Shown: positions 9,137 through 17,807 of the stretch, one piece after another | How positions within the stretch are numbered: position 1 is the first letter of the stretch | Layout: the number at the start of each line of letters is the position of its first letter | Source: Alishewanella agri BL06 | GTDB taxonomy: Bacteria; Pseudomonadota; Gammaproteobacteria; Enterobacterales; Alteromonadaceae | Assembly: GCF_000272005.1 (NCBI RefSeq) | Contig: NZ_AKKU01000015.1 | Coordinates: forward strand, 310,001-374,000 | DNA: 64,000 nt | Direction: 5' to 3' | Program-made: the position numbers and the translations under genes | The notes under the pieces: model-generated | Database searches by the model: none | Told to the model about the DNA's origin: nothing | The model's input: the letters and a program-made list of their open reading frames with translations, nothing else

Positions 9137-10483
9137 ATGGACAAGAAGTCAGAACCGGTAAGCAACTCTATCGAACATCTGTTTGGCCCGCTGGCCGAAC
9201 TGGCGCGGCATTTACCCTGCTTTTTATATCAGTTAAAACAAAGCCCCGATCAAAAGTTCCATTATGTTTACGCCTCTGAAAATACCGAAGCCCTATTCGG
9301 GATCCCGGCGCAGGCCATTATGCAGGATGCCAGTCTGCTGCTTGACCGTATCCACCCGGCTGATGCCGAGCGGGTCTATCAAACGTCAGCCGAATGTGCA
9401 GCCCAGCTCAAACCCTGGCACGCGGAGTTGCGGATTATTCGTCCTGACGAGCAGATTATCTGGTTAGAAGCCTTCGACTTTCCGAAACAACTTGCCGACG
9501 GCAGTATCTTATTTAGCGGTTTTGCTAACGACATTAGTCAGCGCAAAGCAGCCGAACTGAAGTTAAGACGCAGCGAAGCCGAATTCCGAGCCTTGGTCGA
9601 GAGCGCCAGCGATATCATATTTACGCTATTGCCAAACGGTGTGCTGGATTATGTCTCGCCCTGTTGGCAGGATATTCTGGGTCATCATCCAACGGAAGTG
9701 ATGGGTAAAACCTTTGATCATTTTGTGCATCAGGACGATCTGGAACGCTGTTTTGCCTTTATGCAAAGTCTGCTGCTGACGGCAACCCATCACGGTACTA
9801 TCGAATACCGGATCTTTCATAAAAATGGTCAAATGCGCTGGCACACCTCAACGGCTGCGCCACTCCTCGATACAGATGGCAGCTTGGTCAAATATGTCGG
9901 CATTGCACGCGATATTACCGAGCAAAAACTGCAAAACCTCGAGTTGGCGCGCCAGGCCTATTATGATCCTTTAACCGGGCTGGCCAACCGCACCTTGTTC
10001 CACAAAATGCTGGAGCAACAGCTGGCGCTGTGTCAATTACGTGGCGATACTCTGGCGTTATTGTTTATTGATTTAGATCGGTTTAAACCGGTTAATGATT
10101 GCTATGGGCATGCCATTGGTGATGAGGTGCTGCAACAGGTCGCCCAGCGTCTGCACCACAGTACCCGGGCGGCAGATTTAACTGGCCGACTTAGTGGTGA
10201 CGAATTTGTCGTCGCTTTAACCGGTTTTACTGCAAGCCAACCTTTAGTGCCACAAATTCTGCCGTTAGCCAGCCGGATCCAACAACAACTTAGTCAACCC
10301 TATCAGGTTGCCGAACATCAGCTTACTATTTCTTGCAGTGTCGGCATTGCCTTATTCCCACAAGATAGTCTGGATCAGCAACAACTGTTACATCTAGCCG
10401 ATATTGCGATGTATCAGGCAAAGAAACGCCCGGGGCAAGCCGCGGTAGTGTTTTACCAAACTGAAGTGGCCGAGCGGCCATAA
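9137..10483 (+). CDS. Diguanylate cyclase with two PAS domains
   Basis: A 448-residue soluble protein predicted to make cyclic di-GMP. PAS 1 spans roughly residues 30-135 (ending ISQRKAAE) and PAS 2 roughly 145-265 (EFRALVESASDIIF ... DITEQK). A GGDEF domain follows (YYDPLTGLANRTLF, SGDEF). The active-site signature is SGDEF rather than GGDEF, a common functional variant. RAAD lies exactly five residues upstream and is an intact product-inhibition I-site. No EAL domain or membrane segment is present. The PAS ligand is unknown. Its stop codon abuts the terminator shared with the convergent protease gene. Confidence 0.92.
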   Translation: MDKKSEPVSNSIEHLFGPLAELARHLPCFLYQLKQSPDQKFHYVYASENTEALFGIPAQAIMQDASLLLDRIHPADAERVYQTSAECAAQLKPWHAELRIIRPDEQIIWLEAFDFPKQLADGSILFSGFANDISQRKAAELKLRRSEAEFRALVESASDIIFTLLPNGVLDYVSPCWQDILGHHPTEVMGKTFDHFVHQDDLERCFAFMQSLLLTATHHGTIEYRIFHKNGQMRWHTSTAAPLLDTDGSLVKYVGIARDITEQKLQNLELARQAYYDPLTGLANRTLFHKMLEQQLALCQLRGDTLALLFIDLDRFKPVNDCYGHAIGDEVLQQVAQRLHHSTRAADLTGRLSGDEFVVALTGFTASQPLVPQILPLASRIQQQLSQPYQVAEHQLTISCSVGIALFPQDSLDQQQLLHLADIAMYQAKKRPGQAAVVFYQTEVAERP

Positions 10484-10487
10484 AAAA

Positions 10488-10515
10488 ATCCCCCCGCTGT
10501 GTCAGCCGGAGGGAT
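10488..10515. terminator. Terminator between convergent cyclase and protease genes
   Basis: A GC-rich stem of about 12 bp (ATCCCCCCGCTG / CAGCCGGAGGGAT, imperfect) with a 3-nt loop. On the minus strand it is followed by ATTTTTTTAT, a classical intrinsic terminator for the protease gene. It starts just after the cyclase stop codon and may work in both directions. Confidence 0.75.
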
Positions 10516-10536
10516 CTTGTGCTGCGTTAACCGTGA

Positions 10537-13410
10537 CTATTGCTTAGCCATCTTGCGCTGGAACTCTGCGATATCGGTCACGACTTGCTGATTCGGTAGT
10601 GTTGCGAACGGCTGCTCCCGGAAACTGGTACCTCGCATTTGCACGGAGATCCGCGCGGCCTCGGGGTTCAGCAATGTTTGCTGATAGAAGCTCTGCACAT
10701 CCGCCAATGTCACTTGCTCGACGGCCGCAATCAGTTTTTGCTTGCTATCAAAGTCAAAGCGCTCACGATACCAGTCACTGACTAACGGCTGCATTTCCTC
10801 AAACAGATTTTTTGGTGGTTCATTCAGGCTTACTAATAAGCTCTGTTTTAACGCCGCAAATTGTTCCGGGGTAACTTGTTGCAGCGTGTTCCAGTATTGC
10901 TGTTTAAATTCATCAAACCGCTGCTGCATATCGGCTGGGCCTTTCACCGGTGTTTGGATATATAAGCCAAAACCAGTGTAGTCATTCAGGTCAATCGCTG
11001 TACCGCCAACCGCGTAAGCCAGTTGTTCCTCGGTACGCAGTTTATCAAAGGCCTGATTCGAGAAATGCGAGGCCAAGACGCTGGCTGCGGCGCGCGCCGC
11101 CATGCCTTTAGCCGGATGGACATGCATATCCACTAGGGCCACGTCAGTCACGTCGATATCACGGGTCAGCGTAATGGCATCGCCACTGCGCGGTAACCAG
11201 AACGGGCTTTGTGTATAAGGCGTGACGGTACGATCTGCAGGTAAAGCGGCTTGCAACTTACTGACCAGCGTCTGCACATCCTGCTTGTCGTAGTTACCGA
11301 AGGCAAACACCCGCACCTGATTTTGTTTTAAGGTTGCAGTGATAAACTGCTGTAAATCAGCCGCAGTCATCGCCTGTGCTGCGGCAATCAGCTGCTCAGG
11401 GTTGTAGCTACCGCCACGATACAGGCCGTTAAAGGCCCAGAAGGCTTGCCTGAAGGGTACCTGCCGGCTCTGATTGGCGACGCCGCGCACAAAGCGGTCT
11501 ACTGCCTGAGCGTAGCCATCAGCCGTGATCGTCGGTGTTAAACCGGCCAGCAGCTGTTCCAGTAATTGCGGCTGTTTGTCGGTAAAGCCATCCAGATTCA
11601 GGGTCAGACCATTACCGTCATTTAACCATACCTCGATACCGGCAGCACTGGCCTCAGTGCGCAGTGCACTTTGCTCCAGATTGTACAGATCACGCCATAA
11701 CGCAAACGCCACCCGGGCTTTGATATCCTGCTGCGCAGCGGGGCTGTTTAATACGATATCCAGCCGGCCTTTCGGCTGGTCAGCAAACACCTGGCTCGGA
11801 TATAACCAAGCCGAGATACCGGGCTGCTCAACCACTAATTCCGGCTTCTGCTGGGCGCTGCGGGCTTTAATCGCGAAGCTCTCGGGCAACAGACGGTTTA
11901 CCATTGGCAGGTTCAGTGCCACCAGCGGCTGTTGCCAGGCGGCTTGTTCTTCGGCACTGATATCGACGATCTTATATTTACCAACATGGCGGATCAGCTC
12001 GCTGTCATGCGGCTCCTGCTTACTGATATACCAAACCCGCAGATTCGCCGGTGTCAGCTGTGTCAAAACATTATTCACCGCTTCGGCATCAAATCGCTCA
12101 TAAATGTAGGGTGCAGCCACAGCGTGCTTCACCGGCAACTTCAGCATCGCAGCGGTTAAACCAGAGGCATAGCCAAAGCCATCTGTTTTTTCAAGGAACT
12201 GGAACTGGTTCGCCAGGCTGGTTTTGATCTCGTTATAGTATTTGCTATCTACACCCTGTTGCTTGATCAAATCCAGATACTGCATCACTACCGCGGTAAT
12301 GGCTTCTCGCTGCTGCATACCGGCGTCAGTCAGGTTCATATCAATCGCCAGACTGCCGTAGTTACCATAAAAATCCGGATTTACTGAGACATTAAAACTG
12401 GATACCAGACCCGCAGCTTTTAGCTGAGCTGCAGCCGTACCCGGCATTTCAGAACGCAATAAATAGGCAATAAATTCGTTTGGCTTAACGGCGTACTGTT
12501 CTAGGTTGTTACGAATAGTAAAATCAAGGCGTAACTGTTTCACATCCTGATTCGGTACATAGTGAATCCGTTTACCGCCAAACAGGCTGTTATCCAGCTC
12601 AGCCGTCACTTCGGGTAGCGGGATATCTTTGTTAACAATGCCACCAAAGTGTTTATTGGCCAGCAACTCCATCTCAGCCAGCGATAAGTTGCTAACCATT
12701 GCCAGCTTCATATTGTTGGCAGAATAGTAGTTGTTATAGTAAGCCAGCATCTCATCATGTAATTTGCTGCCTGGCTTATCACTTAAGCTCTCCAGACTAC
12801 CGGCCAGAAAACGGTTCGACGGGTGATCGCCGAACATCCGGCGCATCAGCTCAAATTGCGCCAGGAAATCCTGCTCCCGGCGCATCGACTGTTCCGCATT
12901 AACCGCATTACGTTCTTTATCAGAATATTCGGGGTAGAACTTTGGCGTTTTGAAGAAGTCAGAGAAACGATCCAGGGCTTCATCATAAACATTATTATTA
13001 ATTTCAAACATATAGTTGGTAATATCCAACCAGGTGTAGGCGTTATAGGCCCCATTGTGCTGACTCATAAAGCCGGCATACTCAGCCGGATCCGGGTAGC
13101 GCTCAGTCCCCATAAACAGCATATGTTCCAGATAATGTGCTAAGCCTTGCTGCGTCATCGGATCCTGAAACATCCCGGCACCGACACTCAGTGATACTGC
13201 CGATTTCTCTGTGCTGGGATCAGAGACCAATACCACTTCTAACTTATTTGGCAGGGTAAAAGTTTTGTACTGGCGTTGGTCGTTTGGACTAACAATAATC
13301 GCTGCCGCCTGTTGCTGTTCTACTACTGTACCTTGAGATACCGTTTGCTGCTGGGCACAGCCGGTGATGACGGCCAAAGCTACTGCACTGACAATAAAGA
13401 GTTTTTTCAT
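10537..13410 (-). CDS. M16 family zinc metalloprotease (pitrilysin-like lipoprotein)
   Basis: A 957-residue insulinase-family protease with lipobox ITGC (Cys18), so it is probably a membrane-anchored periplasmic enzyme. The inverted zinc motif HxxEH is in GLAHYLEHMLFMG near residue 90. The third ligand region is ERNAVNAEQSM about 75 residues later. The four-domain M16A architecture and length match E. coli protease III (962). It likely degrades peptides that enter the periplasm. The gene stands alone between a TonB receptor upstream and the convergent cyclase. Confidence 0.9.
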   Translation of the reverse strand: MKKLFIVSAVALAVITGCAQQQTVSQGTVVEQQQAAAIIVSPNDQRQYKTFTLPNKLEVVLVSDPSTEKSAVSLSVGAGMFQDPMTQQGLAHYLEHMLFMGTERYPDPAEYAGFMSQHNGAYNAYTWLDITNYMFEINNNVYDEALDRFSDFFKTPKFYPEYSDKERNAVNAEQSMRREQDFLAQFELMRRMFGDHPSNRFLAGSLESLSDKPGSKLHDEMLAYYNNYYSANNMKLAMVSNLSLAEMELLANKHFGGIVNKDIPLPEVTAELDNSLFGGKRIHYVPNQDVKQLRLDFTIRNNLEQYAVKPNEFIAYLLRSEMPGTAAAQLKAAGLVSSFNVSVNPDFYGNYGSLAIDMNLTDAGMQQREAITAVVMQYLDLIKQQGVDSKYYNEIKTSLANQFQFLEKTDGFGYASGLTAAMLKLPVKHAVAAPYIYERFDAEAVNNVLTQLTPANLRVWYISKQEPHDSELIRHVGKYKIVDISAEEQAAWQQPLVALNLPMVNRLLPESFAIKARSAQQKPELVVEQPGISAWLYPSQVFADQPKGRLDIVLNSPAAQQDIKARVAFALWRDLYNLEQSALRTEASAAGIEVWLNDGNGLTLNLDGFTDKQPQLLEQLLAGLTPTITADGYAQAVDRFVRGVANQSRQVPFRQAFWAFNGLYRGGSYNPEQLIAAAQAMTAADLQQFITATLKQNQVRVFAFGNYDKQDVQTLVSKLQAALPADRTVTPYTQSPFWLPRSGDAITLTRDIDVTDVALVDMHVHPAKGMAARAAASVLASHFSNQAFDKLRTEEQLAYAVGGTAIDLNDYTGFGLYIQTPVKGPADMQQRFDEFKQQYWNTLQQVTPEQFAALKQSLLVSLNEPPKNLFEEMQPLVSDWYRERFDFDSKQKLIAAVEQVTLADVQSFYQQTLLNPEAARISVQMRGTSFREQPFATLPNQQVVTDIAEFQRKMAKQ

Positions 13411-13542
13411 TTTGCGGATCCTTTTACCGATAAAATGTAAAAAATACGTAGCATGATACTAACGAAAACGCTAATAACACGCCAGTCTCAACAAAGTAGG
13501 ATTTGTAAGAAAATATGTCGCAGCCAGCAACAGCTGGTCAGA

Positions 13543-13588
13543 CCGCACTCCGGTACCGGTCGGAGGTCTGGCCGGTACCGGAGTGCGG
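13543..13588. repeat. 46-bp perfect inverted repeat downstream of TonB receptor gene
   Basis: Two perfect 17-nt arms (13543-13559 and 13572-13588) flank a 12-nt loop. Each arm contains the 10-bp palindrome CCGGTACCGG. It begins 14 bp after the receptor stop at 13602. No T tract follows on either strand, so it is not a standard intrinsic terminator. A shorter inverted repeat with CTCCGGTA / TACCGGAG arms occurs at 60208-60237, suggesting a dispersed intergenic palindrome family or an mRNA 3'-stabilising structure. Confidence 0.7.
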
Positions 13589-13601
13589 GGAGGAAGTATG
13601 A

Positions 13602-15641
13602 TTAGAAATCCAGCCGGAGTCCAAGCACTAGCTGACGTCCAGGCAAGGGCGCATCGTCCTTGATAAAGGAACTATGCACAAAGCCCAACCGATTGGTCAG
13701 GTTTTGCACCTTGGCAAAGGCCATCACTTCCTGTTGCTGCCAGTCGAAGTAATAATTCAGGCCTGCCTCCAGTATGGTATAGCCAGCGGTCGCAGTCTCA
13801 TTTTCGGCCAGCCGGCTTTGTTTACCATAGTGCGTAACCCCGAGCTGACCGGCCCAGTTATCTGCCCGGTATTCATATTCAGCGCCAAGCCGGAATGAGG
13901 GCACCCGCGGCAGATAGCCACCACTGCGCAGTCGTGCTACTACAGTATCACCCAGTACCGTTAACTGATGTTCAGGTGTCAACTGCCAGCTGATACTGGC
14001 TTCTGCGCCATGCAAGCGCGCATCCTGCTGTTGATACTGATAGGCAGCAAAGCCGCCGATCTGAAAGCCCAGATTAGCTAAAAACGCATAATTATCGATT
14101 TGGTTATAGAACAGGTTGATATTGGTCCGGACATTAGCAAACTGACCGCGCCAACCTAAATCCAGATTGTTGGCACGCTCGGCAGTCGCCAGTGCAGCAT
14201 CATGCAGAATACTGGCCCCTGAGCTTTCTGCTGCGACCTGATAGGCCACACCAATTTCATAAGATCGGGTACCAATATGAATGCCGTTGGCATACAGCTC
14301 ATTGGCAGCCGGTGCCCGCTCCGCTTGACTGAAGGCAAGTGTCAGTTGTTGCTCACTTTGTAGTTGATATACCGCACCGACAGACCAGCTAAACAAATTA
14401 AACTGCTGTTGCAAATCACGGCTGCCGTTGTCATCGGTTAGCTCATACGCCTGATGGGTTAAACGCTCAAACCGGCTGCCAAACTCCAGCTTCACCGGGC
14501 CAAAGCGCTTTTCATGCAACATAAAAAGGGCATGGCTGTCGGTGTCAGTATTCGGGGTAAAGGTTTCATCACCAAGCGCCTGGTAATCCCGCAAAATGGC
14601 ATGATAGCCGAAGATGCCGCGCCAACTGGCTGGTAACTCATAGGTTGCCGAGCTACGCAGCTCCCAGGCTTTACTCAGGAACTCAGTGCCCGCCTCATCC
14701 TCTTCAAATTCGGCATGGTCATAGTCAGTATAAGCCAGATCAAAGTTCAGATTCTGCCAGTTGGATTGCTGCGGCCGGTACTCAGAAGCCAGCGCCAGGC
14801 GCTGTTGGTTTAATTTGATATATTCACCTGCAGCGGGCTCGCTGGACGGGCCCTCCGGCAAACCATACTCCGTTTTGATTTTGCCAATACTGACGCCGAC
14901 AAAGCCCTGCTCTACCACATAACTGCTACCCAGATTCAACACCTGGTGCTCAGACCAGGAATTCTGCAAGCGACGACTGCTATCGCCTTCGTCATTCTGA
15001 TAGCGCGGCACCCGATAGTCATTACCGTTGCGGTAGCTACCGTCGGCATGCCAGGCTAGGTTGCCCTGGCCACTATCATGGGCAAAACTTAAACTGCGAT
15101 CCCCAGCCGCCGTGCCGTAACGAGTTTGCAGTACAGTTTCGCGCTGCACCGGTACCCGCTGCGGAATGCGGTTATCGACCACATTGATCACGCCACCAAT
15201 GGCACCACTGCCGTACAGCAGCGTTGCCGGCCCGCGTAACACTTCAATTTGCTGTGCCGTTACTGCATCGGCGGTAATAGTATGATCCGGTCCCTCCCGC
15301 GACACATCGCCGGTGCCCATGCCGTTATGCACGACCTGTACCCGGGCGCCATCTAAACCCCGAATCACCGGCCGGGATGCCACAGGACCATAATAGTTGG
15401 CATGCACGCCAACCTCATATTTCAGCGTTTCACCGATACTGACATCGCTGCGGCGCAGTAGCTCTTCACCGCTTAATACCGAAACCGGACCGGCCATTTC
15501 GACCACTTCGCGCTTTAAACCTGAAGCGCGAACTTCGATGCGTTCTAAATTCACGTCTGCGGGCAAGGTTTCTGCCTGAACATAGGTGGCCTGGCTTAAT
15601 ACTGTTATTACTGCTATTGCTAATTTGGCTGGTCTAAACAT
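13602..15641 (-). CDS. TonB-dependent receptor, ZnuD-like (zinc)
   Basis: A 679-residue outer-membrane beta-barrel receptor with a signal peptide ending near ATYVQAETL. The plug domain has VSVLSGEELLRRSDVSIGETLKYEVGVHANYYG, PVIRGLDGARVQVVHNG and the conserved IEVLRGPATLLYGSGAIGGVINVVD. It ends in an aromatic residue (LRLDF), as barrel proteins do. The plug closely resembles that of the other receptor here (17808), which has His-rich loops. Both resemble the Neisseria ZnuD family that imports zinc or zinc-heme. It is divergent from a COG0523 GTPase across a Zur-like box. Its own extracellular loops are not His-rich. Confidence 0.82.
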   Translation of the reverse strand: MFRPAKLAIAVITVLSQATYVQAETLPADVNLERIEVRASGLKREVVEMAGPVSVLSGEELLRRSDVSIGETLKYEVGVHANYYGPVASRPVIRGLDGARVQVVHNGMGTGDVSREGPDHTITADAVTAQQIEVLRGPATLLYGSGAIGGVINVVDNRIPQRVPVQRETVLQTRYGTAAGDRSLSFAHDSGQGNLAWHADGSYRNGNDYRVPRYQNDEGDSSRRLQNSWSEHQVLNLGSSYVVEQGFVGVSIGKIKTEYGLPEGPSSEPAAGEYIKLNQQRLALASEYRPQQSNWQNLNFDLAYTDYDHAEFEEDEAGTEFLSKAWELRSSATYELPASWRGIFGYHAILRDYQALGDETFTPNTDTDSHALFMLHEKRFGPVKLEFGSRFERLTHQAYELTDDNGSRDLQQQFNLFSWSVGAVYQLQSEQQLTLAFSQAERAPAANELYANGIHIGTRSYEIGVAYQVAAESSGASILHDAALATAERANNLDLGWRGQFANVRTNINLFYNQIDNYAFLANLGFQIGGFAAYQYQQQDARLHGAEASISWQLTPEHQLTVLGDTVVARLRSGGYLPRVPSFRLGAEYEYRADNWAGQLGVTHYGKQSRLAENETATAGYTILEAGLNYYFDWQQQEVMAFAKVQNLTNRLGFVHSSFIKDDAPLPGRQLVLGLRLDF

Positions 15642-15830
15642 AGAACTTGTTCACCGGATTTCGTTAAAAACAGATACAAAAGGCATGTTGCCCACTTTTT
15701 TGGACGGCATTGATATCAGTACCCCGACAATTTGACAACCTAAAGCACGACGGTTGTGTCATCACGGTTCGGTGAAAAGCCGTAAACCGCGGCGATTCGT
15801 CTTGGCATTGCCGACTACACCCCCTATAAT

Positions 15831-15845
15831 TGATACAATATAACA
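15831..15845. promoter_or_regulatory. Zur-like operator between TonB receptor and COG0523 gene
   Basis: The top strand reads TGATACAATATAACA, whose complement is TGTTATATTGTATCA. It matches the core of the known gammaproteobacterial Zur box (TGTTATAnTATAACA) at 13 of 15 positions and the two boxes upstream of the second receptor at 12-13 of 15. It lies 27 bp before the GTPase ATG and about 190 bp before the divergent receptor start. The GTPase and DUF1826 genes are the clearest targets. Confidence 0.65.
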
Positions 15846-15872
15846 TATCGATTTATACCAGAGCCAGCAGCA

Positions 15873-17075
15873 ATGAACTATCAACCTTTACCCGTTACCG
15901 TACTCTCCGGCTTTCTCGGCGCCGGTAAAACCACCTTACTGAACCATATTCTGCATAACCGCGATGGCCTGCGCATTGCGGTGATCGTTAATGATATGAG
16001 TGAAATCAATATTGACGCCGCCCAGGTTAATAAAGAAGTCAGCCTGAACCGTGCCGAAGAAAAGCTGGTCGAGATGAGCAATGGCTGTATTTGTTGCACC
16101 CTGCGCGAAGATTTATTGCTGGAAATTGGCAAACTGGCGCAAGAGGGGCGTTTTGACTATCTGGTGATTGAGTCGACCGGGATCTCCGAACCACTGCCGA
16201 TTGCCGAAACCTTTACCTTTGAACATGAAGACGGCAGCCGGCTGTCAGACATTGCCCGGCTGGATACCATGGTTACCGTTGTCGATGCGGTTAACTTTTT
16301 AAAGGATTACCAAGAAGCAAATGATCTGGCCAGTGCCGGGGAAAGTCTGGGTGAAGAGGATGAGCGCAGTATCGCTGACTTGCTAATTGAACAGGTCGAA
16401 TTCTGTGACGTACTGGTGATCAGTAAAACCGATTTAGTCGATACGGCGCAGCTGGCACAATTACAAGCTATTTTAAAGTCTCTCAACCCCAGAGCCAAAC
16501 AATTGCTAGCCGAACACGGCAAGGTGGCACTGTCGGAGATAATCAATACCGGCTTGTTTGACTTTGAGCAGGCAGCGCAGGCGCCGGGCTGGTTGCAGGA
16601 ACTACGTGGTGAACATACGCCAGAAACTGAAGAATATGGCATCAGTAGCTTTAGTTTTGTCGCGCGGCGGCCGTTTCATCCACAGCGGTTCTATGACTTT
16701 TTACATCAGGATTGGCCAACCGGCAAATTACTACGCTCTAAAGGTTATTTTTGGTTAGCCAGTACCCCCGATTACGCCTGGCAATGGCATCAGGCCGGTG
16801 GCATTGCCCGCTATGGCATGGCCGGGTTGTTCTGGCAAGCCGTGCCGCGCGACGAGTGGCCGGATGATGCCGAATCGCAGGCAGCGATTTTGGCACAATT
16901 TCATGATCCCTTTGGCGATTGCCGGCAGGAGCTGGTGTTTATTGGCCAGCAACTCGACCAGACCGCTTTGCGACAGCAATTGCAGGATGCGCTGCTGACT
17001 GATCACGAATTAGTCAAAGGTGCGTCAGAGTGGCAGCAGTATGTAAATCCTTTTACCGGACAGGAACCCGCCTGA
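15873..17075 (+). CDS. COG0523 GTPase, zinc-responsive metallochaperone (ZigA-type)
   Basis: A 400-residue G3E-family GTPase thought to deliver zinc to client enzymes under scarcity. The Walker A motif GFLGAGKTT is at residues 13-21. The metal-binding GCICC is at 71-75, and SKTDLVD gives guanine specificity. A CobW C-terminal domain fills the last third. The location next to two ZnuD-like receptors, a Zur-like box and DUF1826 supports the ZigA subgroup rather than CobW (cobalamin). Its TGA overlaps the DUF1826 ATG by one base. The ribosome binding site is weak. Confidence 0.88.
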   Translation: MNYQPLPVTVLSGFLGAGKTTLLNHILHNRDGLRIAVIVNDMSEINIDAAQVNKEVSLNRAEEKLVEMSNGCICCTLREDLLLEIGKLAQEGRFDYLVIESTGISEPLPIAETFTFEHEDGSRLSDIARLDTMVTVVDAVNFLKDYQEANDLASAGESLGEEDERSIADLLIEQVEFCDVLVISKTDLVDTAQLAQLQAILKSLNPRAKQLLAEHGKVALSEIINTGLFDFEQAAQAPGWLQELRGEHTPETEEYGISSFSFVARRPFHPQRFYDFLHQDWPTGKLLRSKGYFWLASTPDYAWQWHQAGGIARYGMAGLFWQAVPRDEWPDDAESQAAILAQFHDPFGDCRQELVFIGQQLDQTALRQQLQDALLTDHELVKGASEWQQYVNPFTGQEPA

Positions 17076-17713
17076 TGAGCCAGCTGGTGGCCAACAACAT
17101 GACAAGTGGCATGCCTTTGCAATTTACCCCTGAACCCGTTTTACTGCCGGCGCGGCAACAGCTGTCCTCTTCAGTTGAGGTACTGACAGAGATTTTTAGT
17201 GCGGATGTCAATCTGGCGGTATGGCAACGCTCTCTGGCTCCGGCAGTTGCAAGCTATAGCCAGCAACTGCTGTCGTTGCTGCGGTTGCCGCTGCAACACT
17301 TTATCAGCCCGGAACAGCTGCCGGATTACCTGCAACCGGCATTACCGGATGCGCCAGGTAAGGACGACTTTATCGCCGATCTGGCGCTGATAGCGCAGAT
17401 GTTTGCCTGTTTAATGGAGTGCCAACAGCTCGGTCTGCGCCTAAAAGTATTAAACCAGGCAATGTGTCCGCGCTTTCATACCGATCATCTGTGCTGTCGC
17501 CTGGTTACCACCTACCATGGCCCGGCTACGGAATGGCATGCCGGCGCCCTTACTGACAACAACGCCCGGGTGCAGCAGCTACAGCAAGCTGATGTTGCAC
17601 TGCTTAAAGGCAGTGGCTGGGAAAATATGGCCACCTATGCCATTAGCCATCGCTCGCCGGCACTGGCTGAACCACGCCTGCTACTGACACTGGATCCGGT
17701 TTGGCAAGACTGA
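17075..17713 (+). CDS. DUF1826 protein of the zinc-starvation operon
   Basis: A 212-residue cytoplasmic protein of the DUF1826 family. The most conserved part is MCPRFHTDHLCCRLVTTYHGPATEW near residues 130-155; its His, Asp and Cys residues could bind metal. In Pseudomonas aeruginosa a DUF1826 gene likewise sits next to the ZigA-type GTPase. The start is set by the TGATG overlap with the GTPase stop, which implies translational coupling. The biochemical role is unknown; a role in zinc allocation is inferred from context. Confidence 0.8.
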   Translation: MSQLVANNMTSGMPLQFTPEPVLLPARQQLSSSVEVLTEIFSADVNLAVWQRSLAPAVASYSQQLLSLLRLPLQHFISPEQLPDYLQPALPDAPGKDDFIADLALIAQMFACLMECQQLGLRLKVLNQAMCPRFHTDHLCCRLVTTYHGPATEWHAGALTDNNARVQQLQQADVALLKGSGWENMATYAISHRSPALAEPRLLLTLDPVWQD

Positions 17714-17768
17714 ATAATCGCTATAAGAAGTGTGGATTAGCTTGAAATTGTTCGGTATCAGATAAGAA

Positions 17769-17792
17769 TAAGGCCGTATTACTACGGCCTTA
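17769..17792. terminator. Bidirectional terminator-like hairpin
   Basis: A perfect 10-bp stem (TAAGGCCGTA / TACGGCCTTA) with the loop TTAC, between the convergent DUF1826 gene and the His-rich TonB receptor gene. T-rich stretches are modest on both sides. Confidence 0.65.
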
Positions 17793-17807
17793 ACTGCTGT
17801 TGTAAAT

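Noticed and set aside
11525..12103. 192-codon plus-strand frame inside the M16 protease gene
   Set aside because: It lies wholly antisense to a clear protease with intact motifs, has low-complexity Ser/Arg/Cys-rich composition and no ribosome binding site; it is a shadow frame.
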